Source of the DNA: Plebeiibacterium marinum
GTDB lineage: Bacteria > Bacteroidota > Bacteroidia > Bacteroidales > Marinilabiliaceae
Length of the DNA stretch: 64,000 nt
Reading direction: 5' to 3'
Assembly: GCF_026013615.1 (NCBI RefSeq)
Contig: NZ_JAPDPI010000010.1
Location: 79,089-143,088 of the forward strand
How positions within the stretch are numbered: the stretch's first letter is position 1; each line of letters starts with the position of its first letter. A program made the position numbers and the translations under genes. Below are positions 1 to 9,492 of the stretch, one piece after another. The notes under the pieces were generated by a model. The model saw nothing but the letters and a program-made list of their open reading frames with translations. It made no database searches and was not told the DNA's origin.

Positions 1-41
1 GTTTAACATTCCGTAATGAACAAATCAATAGATTCTCTTCT

Positions 42-1151
42 CTATTTTGTTTCATTAAAATCTTTCATCAAGAATATGTGCTTTTGCCCTGTAAAATCCT
101 TAGCATCATCCGCAGCAGGATGTCCCGGATAAGGAAAAAAGAAATGTGTTTCTGGGTCATTACGCCATATCATCGTATAACTCAATTCTTTCTTAATCAA
201 GGAATCCTGCAACACTACACCCAATTTTCGTGTAAACCATAGTGAATCTGGTATATTCTCTGAACCTGTTTCTGTCAAAGCTGCAAGTTTTCTTTTTTCT
301 TTGGCTGCTTCAATAACAATGTGTAACTTTCTTATGACTTCCTTCTCTCCTTTATACTGACCAAAATCCCAATAATTATCCATTCCTAAAATATCAACAA
401 CATCATCTCCCGGATACCATTTTAGATACTCCTCTTTGGTATTGAAATTCCGATCTGGTGAATATGCCACTGTCATTTGAGACAGACCTCTCTGATCTCT
501 CAGATATTGGATCGTAAACCTAAACAAACTCTTAAATTCTTCTGCAGTACATGAGTTCACACCCCACCAAAACCAACTCCCATCCATTTCATGCCAGGGA
601 CGGAAAATAAATGGAATGCTTTGTCCTTTTTCATCCTTTAACTGACAAAAAAAATCTGCTACTCGATCTAATTGAACTTTGAAAGCCAAATGATGACTGC
701 ACCCTGGCATAATATATCTTGCAACAACAGCACCTCCTGTCCATGAACTCACACTATCAATTGGAGAATAAGGATGCCAACTAAAGGTATTAATTCCTCC
801 TCGTTCATGTCCCCACATTGCTAATTTTTTCATAGTAACAAATGGCACACTATCCAGGTTATGAGTATGATCAAATTCAATACCCCCCAATTCCCATCCA
901 AAAATGGCAGGATAATCCCCTGTAACTCTATTTACGTCAGATTCTCCATCTACAAAACTCCATCCCATACCATAGGCTAAATCATCCTGATGCCCCAATA
1001 ATATACCTTTACCTTTAATGCAATTAAGCTGTTTAATTATTGGTTTTTCAAATATTTCCGAACACCCCTTACGCTCATAACCACATGAAACAATAAGACT
1101 AGTAGAAATAAGTATAAAGAATAAGTATATAAATGTTTTATTTTTTTTCAT
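42..1151 (-). CDS. GH26 endo-beta-1,4-mannanase, lipoprotein
   Basis: Predicted GH26 beta-mannanase that cuts the mannan backbone, probably releasing mannobiose. The first 23 residues form a lipoprotein signal ending in the lipobox LIVSC (Cys23), so it should be anchored in an outer or periplasmic membrane face. The catalytic domain fills residues ~35-365. The acid/base is Glu188 in RPWHEMDGSWFWWG and the nucleophile is Glu294 in ALTETG, both typical of GH26. Length (369 aa) is normal for a single-domain member. It is the last gene in the window of the first mannan locus, separated from GH27 by a terminator-like hairpin, so it may have its own promoter. It is a close paralogue of the GH26 at 25290-26396, with long shared blocks such as GHQDDLAYGM and SDVNRVTGDYP. 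The family call is firm; exact product is inferred. Confidence 0.93.
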   Translation of the reverse strand: MKKNKTFIYLFFILISTSLIVSCGYERKGCSEIFEKPIIKQLNCIKGKGILLGHQDDLAYGMGWSFVDGESDVNRVTGDYPAIFGWELGGIEFDHTHNLDSVPFVTMKKLAMWGHERGGINTFSWHPYSPIDSVSSWTGGAVVARYIMPGCSHHLAFKVQLDRVADFFCQLKDEKGQSIPFIFRPWHEMDGSWFWWGVNSCTAEEFKSLFRFTIQYLRDQRGLSQMTVAYSPDRNFNTKEEYLKWYPGDDVVDILGMDNYWDFGQYKGEKEVIRKLHIVIEAAKEKRKLAALTETGSENIPDSLWFTRKLGVVLQDSLIKKELSYTMIWRNDPETHFFFPYPGHPAADDAKDFTGQKHIFLMKDFNETK

Positions 1152-1503
1152 AAACTACGTTTTTTATTTGCAGACAATACATAAAATACGATCTATTATA
1201 TTTTAGGTGTGAATTTGTAGAGATTATCCCGCTATAAAATGAACTTCATTCAGTACCCATTGAATTAAAGAATTTATATAGATGAATTACAAATTTGGTA
1301 TTATGGCTGAAACATTGTCACTATCTACAAATATTCTATAAAATAATAGGGGCAATCAAACTTGCTCTACGACTACAAAGTGATTGCCCCTGATTTTGGC
1401 CTATTTAAATCAATTCTCCATAGACCTATAGTATGCAGCTTTATTAAATTGATTTATTTCCGGTAAATCACTTATTATTGCATACTATTAATAATGAATA
1501 ACC
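1152..1503. other. Intergenic region between GH27 and GH26
   Basis: A 352-bp stretch with no credible ORF. It contains one terminator-like inverted repeat (listed separately) about 110 bp downstream of the GH27 stop, and it must hold the promoter of the GH26 gene if that is transcribed separately. No clear TAnnTTTG/TTTG pair was found by eye. Confidence 0.6.
1348..1391 (-). terminator. Terminator-like hairpin after GH27
   Basis: An 11-bp perfect inverted repeat (AGGGGCAATCA / TGATTGCCCCT) with a 22-nt loop lies downstream of the GH27 stop on the minus strand. It is followed in that direction by an AT-rich stretch but not a clean T tract, so termination is likely rather than certain. Confidence 0.6.
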
Positions 1504-2712
1504 TTATTGTTTGTTAAGTCGAATCATTAAAACATCATGTTGTCCAATTCTTGCATTGAGTGGAGTTGATGTATCACCCAAATCTTTATTATTGAACAAG
1601 TCCTGAATTTGATAAGTATTATATTTTAACTTAGCAAATTTCTGGCTAACGTCATCTCCTATATCATGTTTCAACCAGTCAAAATACAGCTTCACCTCTT
1701 TATCATTCATATTAACAAAAACAATAGCCCAGTCTCCATTTATCAATGGTTTAATCCATGTTTCGATACCATACTCATCACTAAAGCGAAATCCTTGGAT
1801 CCCTAAACTATCCTGATTAACAGCAACCACACCTTCATTTGATAATGTTTCAATTGTTTTAGGCGTAGCACTACGAATATCATTACCCATAATTAGAGGA
1901 GAAGCCAATATAGACCACATTGCAAAATGACTGCGATTTTCGGCATCTGTCAAATCGTTGCCTACTTCCATCATATCCAAATCATTCCAATGTCCTGGTC
2001 CTGCATACTTACGAATATCCGTACGCATATTAATAATTTTCCAAATCCCCCAAGAAGACCAGGATCCATGTCCTACTTCACAATTCCAACAGTTAATGAT
2101 ATCACCACTAACACGCCACAAGTGGCCTATTTCTTTACCCCATTTCCAAGGATTACTATCTCCCCATTCACAAATACTAAATACAATTGGCCTTCCTGTT
2201 GCATACAATGCATCCCTCATGGTTAAATAAGCTCCTTCTGCATTAAGTTTTTCAGTGTTACACCAATCATATTTTAGAAAGTCAACACCCCAATCTGCAT
2301 AAGTTTGAGCATCAATATATTCATAACCTCTACTCCCCGGATAACCTGCACATGTTTTAAAGCCTGCACAATTATAAATTCCAAATTTTAACCCTTTTGA
2401 ATGAATATAATCTCCTAGTGCTTTCATTCCATTAGGAAATTTAATTGTATCTCCATATAATCTCCCATTTTCATCACGTTCCATGGCCATCCATCCGTCA
2501 TCCAATACGAGATATTCATATCCTGCATCTCGTAAACCTCTCTCTACCATAGCATCTGCAATTCCCTTAATCAACTCTTCATTGATATCACAACCAAAAG
2601 TATTCCAGCTATTCCATCCCATAGGAGGTGTTAAAGCTAAATTTTCAGATTTTTGCCCATTAACTAAAGAAATAGCAAAAACCATTAGACTTAAAATCAA
2701 TAATCTCTTCAT
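1504..2712 (-). CDS. GH27 alpha-galactosidase, secreted
   Basis: Predicted alpha-galactosidase removing alpha-1,6-galactose side chains from galactomannan. A type I signal peptide is visible at residues 1-19 (cut before Gln20). The GH27 barrel starts at LALTPPMGWNSWNTFG. The nucleophile is Asp149 in DFLKYDWCN and the acid/base is Asp204 in WRVSGDIINCW; a short beta-sandwich tail closes the protein at 402 aa, a normal length. It sits between two GH26 genes in the first mannan locus, which supports galactomannan as substrate. It is strongly similar to the GH27 at 19961-21181 and less so to that at 46838-48025. GH27 also contains beta-L-arabinopyranosidases, so the activity is family-based inference. 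Confidence 0.93.
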   Translation of the reverse strand: MKRLLILSLMVFAISLVNGQKSENLALTPPMGWNSWNTFGCDINEELIKGIADAMVERGLRDAGYEYLVLDDGWMAMERDENGRLYGDTIKFPNGMKALGDYIHSKGLKFGIYNCAGFKTCAGYPGSRGYEYIDAQTYADWGVDFLKYDWCNTEKLNAEGAYLTMRDALYATGRPIVFSICEWGDSNPWKWGKEIGHLWRVSGDIINCWNCEVGHGSWSSWGIWKIINMRTDIRKYAGPGHWNDLDMMEVGNDLTDAENRSHFAMWSILASPLIMGNDIRSATPKTIETLSNEGVVAVNQDSLGIQGFRFSDEYGIETWIKPLINGDWAIVFVNMNDKEVKLYFDWLKHDIGDDVSQKFAKLKYNTYQIQDLFNNKDLGDTSTPLNARIGQHDVLMIRLNKQ

Positions 2713-2889
2713 TTTTAAAATTTAATTTTTGTAAAACCATTTACACATAACGCAACTAGGATATTAGCCACGTTTGTCAATTATACTATTCTAACATTAA
2801 AAATTCTTATTCTCGTTTGCTCCCTTTTAAATATGACCATTTGTAGATAACCTGACACAGTTATTGTTTTATTATAAAAAACTCGATTT

Positions 2890-4260
2890 TTACTTCAAAT
2901 CAGGCATCTCATCACGTGTAATAACAAAATCGGAATTTATAGCATCAGCCCACCAATCAGAATTTGCATGCTCATGATCAGGAGATGTAAATGTATTAGA
3001 ATGAACATCGTTGGTTCTGTTATAATCGTACCATGGCATAAAATAAGACCATTTAGCTCCATCTGACCATTGGCTAGTTATTCTTGACACATTCCCCATC
3101 TCACTCAATGTCACCATCTTGTTAGGATAAATTTCTTGTATCATCTCAAACTGTTCTACAAAATAGGTTGTTGTATTATTCCCATAAATATCTCTACCTA
3201 TAATATCTACATATTTATCACCAGGGTAGTAATCTGCATCCTTAGTTTGTGTAGTCCAAACCCAAATAAGGTTATTTAATCCTTGCGACTCAAAATATTC
3301 GAACATATAAATCCATAAAAGCTTATACACATCTCCTCCTGCATCTCCCCACCAAAACCATGCAGAGCCACCATTATACTCATATTTATTTCCAGATGCT
3401 TCATGAAAGGGGCGCCAAAGCACAGGAATATTTTTATTTTTAAGTAACTTCAAATAATTAGCTAGTTTTTCGAGGTCTTGTTTTGCTACTTGATTCTCCC
3501 AAGTCCCTTCAATCAAAACATTAGAAGTTCTAAATGTGGTTTCATCGGGTTTATATGTATATTCTGTTGAACCTTCATACTTTGGAACAACCCAATGCCA
3601 GGAAGCTCCTATCAAACCATTATTAATCCACCACTCTTCAACAAAATCAGTTTTAGAATAATCAATCCAATTGGCAGGTGAATATGGTAAATGGCCATAA
3701 TCAAAATTAGCTATCACCGGATATTTACCTGTGTGATATTTAACCCATTCAGCTTCATTAAGATTCCATGCTCCACATGCTTGTGTTGCAGACAAACAAT
3801 TAACACCATAATTATCGATAAGAAAATTATAAACATTAACAGCCTCTTTTGATGAATTTTCTCCAACTAAATTGGGATTAATTGTAGTTTCAATAAGATC
3901 CTTTGTTGTAAACACAATCTTCAATTCTTCTTCAAGCGGGACATTATTGGTGTTTACCAAAGATCCTGCAGGGACTATTATAGTATATGTGGTACTCCCG
4001 GATAATTCTGTTGTAAAAAGTAATTTTGTAAACGAAGTTTCTACTTCAACATCAATATCATTTATGGTTATTCCATGGTTGGGTATGAGTGATATCACCT
4101 CATCAAAAACAATTTCTATAGAAGTTGTAACAGCTACATCTGTAGCATTATTATCTGGAATACTTGATTTAAAATTTGGAGCTAACCTTTCAACATCTTC
4201 ACTTTTTGTGCAAGCCATTAGATACACTAATAGCAAGCAGCTAAATATCATTCTACTCAT
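2890..4260 (-). CDS. GH26 mannanase with N-terminal Ig-like domain, lipoprotein
   Basis: A second GH26 enzyme of the first mannan locus. The lipobox is LMAC with Cys17. Residues ~28-120 form a Big_5-type Ig-like domain (start SIPDNNATDVAV, end KIVFTT), probably a spacer that lifts the enzyme off the membrane. The GH26 domain covers ~130-456 with acid/base Glu287 in LWRPFHEASG and nucleophile Glu387 in MVTLSEMGN. The sequence between the catalytic motifs differs clearly from the enzyme at 42-1151, so the two probably have different cleavage modes or cellular positions. It follows the two surface glycan-binding protein genes after a strong hairpin (4344-4376). Likely cell-surface endo-mannanase; location is inferred from the lipoprotein signal. 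Confidence 0.9.
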   Translation of the reverse strand: MSRMIFSCLLLVYLMACTKSEDVERLAPNFKSSIPDNNATDVAVTTSIEIVFDEVISLIPNHGITINDIDVEVETSFTKLLFTTELSGSTTYTIIVPAGSLVNTNNVPLEEELKIVFTTKDLIETTINPNLVGENSSKEAVNVYNFLIDNYGVNCLSATQACGAWNLNEAEWVKYHTGKYPVIANFDYGHLPYSPANWIDYSKTDFVEEWWINNGLIGASWHWVVPKYEGSTEYTYKPDETTFRTSNVLIEGTWENQVAKQDLEKLANYLKLLKNKNIPVLWRPFHEASGNKYEYNGGSAWFWWGDAGGDVYKLLWIYMFEYFESQGLNNLIWVWTTQTKDADYYPGDKYVDIIGRDIYGNNTTTYFVEQFEMIQEIYPNKMVTLSEMGNVSRITSQWSDGAKWSYFMPWYDYNRTNDVHSNTFTSPDHEHANSDWWADAINSDFVITRDEMPDLK

Positions 4261-4343
4261 AACTAATCATTTATCCTTTCCCTTATTCACCTGATTTATT
4301 AATGGATATGCCTATATAAATAAGGCATCCTTAGAGCGTATTT

Positions 4344-4376
4344 TCAACAGAGTTGTTTGCAAAACAACTCTGTTGA
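4344..4376 (-). terminator. Strong hairpin between SGBP and GH26
   Basis: A perfect 15-bp inverted repeat, TCAACAGAGTTGTTT and its complement, around a 3-nt loop. It lies 20 bp below the stop of the IPT surface protein and 84 bp above the GH26 start. It could be a partial terminator or an mRNA-stabilising stem that sets the dose of SusC/D/SGBP against the enzymes. Confidence 0.72.
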
Positions 4377-4396
4377 TTCATTTCAATTATTAAATA

Positions 4397-6496
4397 TTAC
4401 TTAGGGTCAAAACGAAGATTATCGATACTAATACCTCCAGGGATTGGACCTCCATACATACCGTTCGTTCCACTTGAAAGATCAAGAGTTCCTGATAAAT
4501 TAAGTTGAGCCGCATCAACAGAAACTGTTATCCAATTTCCGTTTGTGGTTGAAGGGAATAGTCCAGAACCGAACCAATTCCAACTATCTCCTAATACAAA
4601 TTGCATTGCTGCATTATCAGCACCAGTTACTCCCTCCTCTATTCTTATATCTAATTTAATCATGTAATTTTCAACATTATTAATTATTGGCCCGGGAGCA
4701 CCACTAGATTGATGATTACAGTTCATTAACCAGCCATCACCTATAGTTGCATCAACATGCAGATAAGTATTCCCACCTTCTTCAACAATAGAAGTATTAC
4801 CACTCCATGAATTATCCCAATAACCATTATGGTCACCATGTGGCTCATAATCCATAACCATAATTGTTTCTGAAGTTATTGGATCTGTACCCCCAATAAA
4901 TAATTCAGGCAATAGGCCTTCTTCACCTTCATAGGTTATCATTTTTATCTGACCAAATCCTGTTGTAACATCAACCGGCACATAAACTTCAATCTGAGAA
5001 TCTGTTTTAATGCCATACTCAGTTGCAGAAATCTCTTCTGGAAATACCAGCTCTTTAATCAACCCCAAATTAGTACCTCTAATAGTAAGGATTTCTCCTG
5101 GAGTAGCTTTATTTTCCCCATAGGAATCAAAATTCGGTAGGTTCTGAAGAATCTCAATTTCCGTACCTGAAATAACTTCTACCCCATTTATTGCTACTAA
5201 AGTTATAACACCAGTCTCTGCTCCAACAGGAATAGTAACATTCAACTCTGTTGGCAATTGTTGATTTATTACTCCTTCAACGTCACCGGAAAACAATACT
5301 TTATCGACTACATCAAGGTTATTTCCTGTAATTACAATACTAGTATTAGGTTTTGTTGAAATTGGAGCAAACTCGGTGAATGATGGAGATACTATTGTAA
5401 TATTTCCACCTGAAACCAATTTTGAGGAATTTGTAATAAATACAACTTCTCCAGAAACAGCAGCATCAGGTACAACAACCGTTAATTGCGTAGATGAACT
5501 GCCATCACCTATACTACCTTCAACACCATCTGCAAAAACAACAGTATTTATCAGGTCCAAATCCTCCCCTGAAACAGTTAATATTTCTCCATTTTTTATC
5601 GTAGATGGGGATACACTAAGTGTAGGCATAACTAGATTAAGAACCTCTTCCGAAGTAACTGTAACTCCAGAGGCAAGTCCAAGTAGTAATTTGCCATCCT
5701 GAGCATCCATAGGAACACTTACTTTTATAGAAGTTCCATTTACTTCAGTAAACTCCTGTGTCTGAACACCTCCCCCAAAAGTAATGCTTGTTACCAAATC
5801 TAAATTTGTCCCTGTAAAGTTCAACTCATTACCTGGTTTAACAGGATTGGGCGTTAAACCTCTAAAAGTTGGAATAATTACCTCTAATTCCGATTCTGCA
5901 TAAATAATTATTGGATCTTCAGCCCCGTTAGAAATTGCCATTTTTCCTGTTTGGGCTTCCTTAGGAACAACAAGAGTAATTTCCTTACGTGACTTTGAGG
6001 TAAACATGGCACTATCAACGGTTACTCTATCTGTAAAAATGACCTCTCCAACAAGGTTAAGGTAATCTCCGCTTAATGTTAACACAGCGCCCGGTTTTAT
6101 AGTAGTTGGAGAAAATGATTCAATAGAGATTGGTTCATAGTAACCAATCGGTGTTTTTGTAGTAATCACGTTCTCTCCTGCTAACAATTGTACATATCCT
6201 TCCTCGGCATCTTGAGGCACTATTAATTTAATTCCGTTTTTTGATTGTGATACAAATTCAGAACTTGTAATTTCCAAATCTCCAGGTATAATTACAGCAT
6301 CTACCTGATCCAAATTTTCACCAATAAAACGCAACTCGGCTCCCCTGGCTATAGGCATTGGCCCATAACTGCTTAGAATTACTTCATCAATACCGTTATT
6401 ATCATCTTTTTCACATGACGACAATACCATACACAGTGCTGTAACAGCAAACAAAAATGATAGTAATGTTGTTTTTATATATTCTTTTAATTGCAT
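4397..6496 (-). CDS. Surface glycan-binding lipoprotein with about six IPT/TIG repeats
   Basis: A SusE/F-position surface glycan-binding protein of 699 aa. The lipobox is VLSSC with Cys28. From ~35 to ~545 it is built of about six IPT/TIG Ig-like repeats; each has a turn such as KPGAVLTLSGDYLNLVGEV or TPGEILTIRGTNLGLIKEL followed by ITLVVP-like strands. The C-terminal ~150 residues form a different beta-sandwich with exposed aromatics (GYWDNSWSGN, DSWNWFGSGLF) and the ending GGISIDNLRFDPK. This is the layout of SGBP-B proteins, in which only the last domain binds glycan. It lies directly behind the 413-aa SGBP with ~20 bp spacing, in the same transcript. Mannan as ligand is inferred from the neighbouring GH26/GH27 genes. 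Six spacer repeats is on the long side. Confidence 0.85.
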   Translation of the reverse strand: MQLKEYIKTTLLSFLFAVTALCMVLSSCEKDDNNGIDEVILSSYGPMPIARGAELRFIGENLDQVDAVIIPGDLEITSSEFVSQSKNGIKLIVPQDAEEGYVQLLAGENVITTKTPIGYYEPISIESFSPTTIKPGAVLTLSGDYLNLVGEVIFTDRVTVDSAMFTSKSRKEITLVVPKEAQTGKMAISNGAEDPIIIYAESELEVIIPTFRGLTPNPVKPGNELNFTGTNLDLVTSITFGGGVQTQEFTEVNGTSIKVSVPMDAQDGKLLLGLASGVTVTSEEVLNLVMPTLSVSPSTIKNGEILTVSGEDLDLINTVVFADGVEGSIGDGSSSTQLTVVVPDAAVSGEVVFITNSSKLVSGGNITIVSPSFTEFAPISTKPNTSIVITGNNLDVVDKVLFSGDVEGVINQQLPTELNVTIPVGAETGVITLVAINGVEVISGTEIEILQNLPNFDSYGENKATPGEILTIRGTNLGLIKELVFPEEISATEYGIKTDSQIEVYVPVDVTTGFGQIKMITYEGEEGLLPELFIGGTDPITSETIMVMDYEPHGDHNGYWDNSWSGNTSIVEEGGNTYLHVDATIGDGWLMNCNHQSSGAPGPIINNVENYMIKLDIRIEEGVTGADNAAMQFVLGDSWNWFGSGLFPSTTNGNWITVSVDAAQLNLSGTLDLSSGTNGMYGGPIPGGISIDNLRFDPK

Positions 6497-6517
6497 ATCT
6501 AATTGTTTTAAATATTA

Positions 6518-7759
6518 CTACATTGGTACGATACGAATGTTATCAATACATATATGCACCCTACAATCTTCTCCTTCAACGCCACCATGATATACGAAAA
6601 AGGTTAATCCGCCAAGCATATCGTTTGTTATATTAGCTCCAGCATCTTTACCATCATGATAATAGTGAAATTCTGACATTGGAATTGAAACGGTTACCCA
6701 ACCATCTGTCTGGTAACTGCCTGTCAACACCCAAGGATTCCATAATCCACGCATCGTAACATTGTCAGCAATAAAGGCATTTGTTCCACTAACTTCGTAA
6801 GGTGTAAAAATCATTTGAAGTGCAGAAGCTTTCCATTCTTCTAAAACATTGCACTCAAACTTTAATACTGCGTTATTTAGATCTCCTTCATAAAAAGGAT
6901 CTTCAGATCTTCCATTGGAGGCGTTCCATAAATTAAAACTGAAATTGTCCTCGTTCCATGTTCCCCCAATTGAACCAGCCATATCTCCCTCAAAACGTAT
7001 ATAATTACCATTTATACCTTCCGGTTCAGTATTGGCAATATTTCCAGAACGCCATCCTCCTGCAGCATCTAATTCATCCCAATCCAGGATATAATTGCGA
7101 TCATCACGAAAATAAAAAGTCGAAAGACCAGATCCATATATTGTCTTAACGGTAAGAGGACCAACTCCAGCACCAGAAGGTACAGTTACAGTAATCTCAT
7201 CATAGTTTTCGCTTACATTTAGGACTTCTCCTTCCTGATTTCCCGGAAAAAATACACGAAGAGGAACATTTTCATCATTAATAAAATAATTTCCTTTAAT
7301 AACAGCCTGTTCTCCATCCGCAATAAATTCACATACCATTGACTTAGGCGCTGGAGGAGGAACTACCACATTGAAATCATATTTTATAGTATCCGTTCCT
7401 GCAACCATAAATATTTTATTGGACACTTCTTCCGGTATCTCATTAGGAATAGTAACAAACATTGAGTTTGATGTAATAAAACTTGTATTTAAATAAGCCT
7501 GTTTATCATTAAACCATACCTCACTAATACTTGTCAAGTTTTCACCTATTAAGGCAATGGTTGAATTTAATGATGCACTTACAATCAATGAATCTGATTT
7601 ATCAGGATCTGCAACTCGTATATAATCAATACCAGGAGTCCCATCTGTTATTTCATACTCATGTGGATACTCCTCGCAGGCATTAAAAAGTAATCCTACT
7701 AAAACAACCATAATTACAAGGAATAAACCATGTTTTCTATTTCTATTATATGCTATCAT
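6518..7759 (-). CDS. Surface glycan-binding lipoprotein, two IPT domains
   Basis: A shorter SGBP of 413 aa with a lipoprotein signal (FNAC, Cys28). Residues ~45-135 and ~137-215 are IPT/TIG-like Ig domains; the rest (~220-413) is a beta-sandwich carbohydrate-binding domain that ends in CIDNIRIVPM, matching in position the IDNLRF end of the neighbouring 699-aa protein. Many surface tryptophans and tyrosines in the last domain (WDELDAAGGWRSG, MRGLWNPWVL) are suited to stacking on a linear mannan chain. It lies 20 bp behind SusD and 21 bp ahead of the larger SGBP. The two may bind different features of galactomannan, such as bare backbone and substituted stretches; that split is speculation. Confidence 0.82.
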   Translation of the reverse strand: MIAYNRNRKHGLFLVIMVVLVGLLFNACEEYPHEYEITDGTPGIDYIRVADPDKSDSLIVSASLNSTIALIGENLTSISEVWFNDKQAYLNTSFITSNSMFVTIPNEIPEEVSNKIFMVAGTDTIKYDFNVVVPPPAPKSMVCEFIADGEQAVIKGNYFINDENVPLRVFFPGNQEGEVLNVSENYDEITVTVPSGAGVGPLTVKTIYGSGLSTFYFRDDRNYILDWDELDAAGGWRSGNIANTEPEGINGNYIRFEGDMAGSIGGTWNEDNFSFNLWNASNGRSEDPFYEGDLNNAVLKFECNVLEEWKASALQMIFTPYEVSGTNAFIADNVTMRGLWNPWVLTGSYQTDGWVTVSIPMSEFHYYHDGKDAGANITNDMLGGLTFFVYHGGVEGEDCRVHICIDNIRIVPM

Positions 7760-7779
7760 ATTAAACTTCTTTAAGAAAA

Positions 7780-9480
7780 TTAATTATAACCGATTGAACC
7801 AAAGTCAAAACTTATAGGATCATCCATTAAACCTGGGTTTAATGATAAGTCTACTTCTGGGAAAGGAATGCTAAAATCTTCATCTGTTAAACCTGTAACC
7901 TTATGACTTTGAATTTCAAGACCCGAATTATCATTATGCAAATAAAAATTGTCTAGCCCTAACCAAGTACCTCTTTCCTGAGCTACAATAATGCTTTTAG
8001 CAACTTCTGGTTTGTAATAATGTAATCTTACCAAATCATACCATCGGTCTCCTTCAAAAGCAAATTCCAAACGCCTTTCTTTATATATATCTTCAAAAGT
8101 GATACTTGATACATCTTCATGGTTTCCTTTAAGAGCTCGGGCGCGTACAGCGTTAAATGCAGATAAAGCTGAGGCATCATTTGTTGATGTTCCATTCCCT
8201 AAGACAGCTTCTGCATAGATTAAATATACATCCGACAATCTTAACAAATGAGTACTTAATGGCGTGTGCATCCCATCCAATGTTTCATAACCTTGAGCCT
8301 TTGCGTCTGCCAAACGCCCTACAATATGTTTTGCACAATTAGATCCTGTACCACTGACAAAACTGAGTGATCCACCATAAATTCCATCAGATGAATTATC
8401 CCAATTATATATAAAACCTCCTTTATCTGTCCAGAAGTAATCATAGGTATCACCAACCATCATCATTGTAGCCTTTCTGCGTACATCATAATAATTTCTA
8501 GATAGTTTATCTGCACTTTCACCAAAAGCTGCTTGCAAATCAATTGTTGGATAAACGTAGTTTCCCCATGATCCCACTGCATCTGAGAAGTTTGACAAGG
8601 ATAAATCTGATTGAAGGGAATTCTGACTAGTCCATTGTTCCCCTACCGTCCAATGCCATGCCAGCAAGCTCTCATCTAAAAAATTACCTTTAAGTTGGAA
8701 TATCTCTTCATAAACAGGATGTAAATTCCTTCCACTTTTTTCAATAACTATTTTTGCATATTTAGCTGCCTCAGATAAGTCACTCTCATTACGGGTACCG
8801 CTCATTCCATACCCTGATTTTGTTAGATATACCTTAGCTAATAATCCATATGCAGAATACTTATCAATTCGACCTGTCATATTGTCTTCAGGCAACAATT
8901 CAATTGCATCTTTAAGAATTAGAGTTATATATTTATAAACATCCTCAATATTATTGCGTTTCACTGTTGCCGAATTATTGTTAGCTATGGTTGTTGCATT
9001 ATCATGAATAATGGGAACGGCACCAAAGCAGCGGACTAAGAAAAAATAACTCATTGCTTTCCAAACCATTGCCTCTCCTTTGACTGTATTTTTTGCCTTA
9101 CGAGTTACAGAAGCTCCAGATTTCAGATCTACATTTTGAATTACTCCATTACAGTAAGCATTGACTGCCCATAACGATGCTGAAACATTAGCAATTTGTT
9201 CATCAGAACTATTCAGAGTAAAATTAGTATAACCATCTGCGCCATCAAAGACCAGATTTCCGGCCATAACTTCTCCAATTCTCATAAATCCTCGTTGAAA
9301 ATCATACCATGGAGAATTATAGATTGGATTTACTGACTGAAACAATTGTTCATCATTCTGATAAAAACTGTCAATTGTATATGTATCCTCTGTTGGACGA
9401 TCAAGAAAATCATCACATGAAACAAATCCGATCGCAACGAGGAAAATCATTACTAAATTTTTTATTCCTTCTATTTTCAT
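7780..9480 (-). CDS. SusD/RagB family outer-membrane lipoprotein
   Basis: Surface lipoprotein lid of the SusCD transporter, delivering manno-oligosaccharides to the SusC channel. Lipobox GFVSC with Cys22, followed by DDFLDRPT, the usual SusD start. Helical TPR-like parts include the conserved MVWKAMSYFFLVRCFGAVPII block (~140-160), and the C-terminal part has the family motif YKERRLEFAFEGDRWYDLVR (~480-500). Length 566 aa is typical. The gene lies 12 bp behind SusC, so the pair is certainly co-transcribed. Confidence 0.95.
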   Translation of the reverse strand: MKIEGIKNLVMIFLVAIGFVSCDDFLDRPTEDTYTIDSFYQNDEQLFQSVNPIYNSPWYDFQRGFMRIGEVMAGNLVFDGADGYTNFTLNSSDEQIANVSASLWAVNAYCNGVIQNVDLKSGASVTRKAKNTVKGEAMVWKAMSYFFLVRCFGAVPIIHDNATTIANNNSATVKRNNIEDVYKYITLILKDAIELLPEDNMTGRIDKYSAYGLLAKVYLTKSGYGMSGTRNESDLSEAAKYAKIVIEKSGRNLHPVYEEIFQLKGNFLDESLLAWHWTVGEQWTSQNSLQSDLSLSNFSDAVGSWGNYVYPTIDLQAAFGESADKLSRNYYDVRRKATMMMVGDTYDYFWTDKGGFIYNWDNSSDGIYGGSLSFVSGTGSNCAKHIVGRLADAKAQGYETLDGMHTPLSTHLLRLSDVYLIYAEAVLGNGTSTNDASALSAFNAVRARALKGNHEDVSSITFEDIYKERRLEFAFEGDRWYDLVRLHYYKPEVAKSIIVAQERGTWLGLDNFYLHNDNSGLEIQSHKVTGLTDEDFSIPFPEVDLSLNPGLMDDPISFDFGSIGYN

Positions 9481-9492
9481 TACCGTAATTAA

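Noticed and set aside
3872..4294. Plus-strand ORF of 140 codons
   Set aside because: It lies wholly opposite the Ig-like part of the GH26 gene, whose catalytic and lipobox motifs are clear; a shadow frame.
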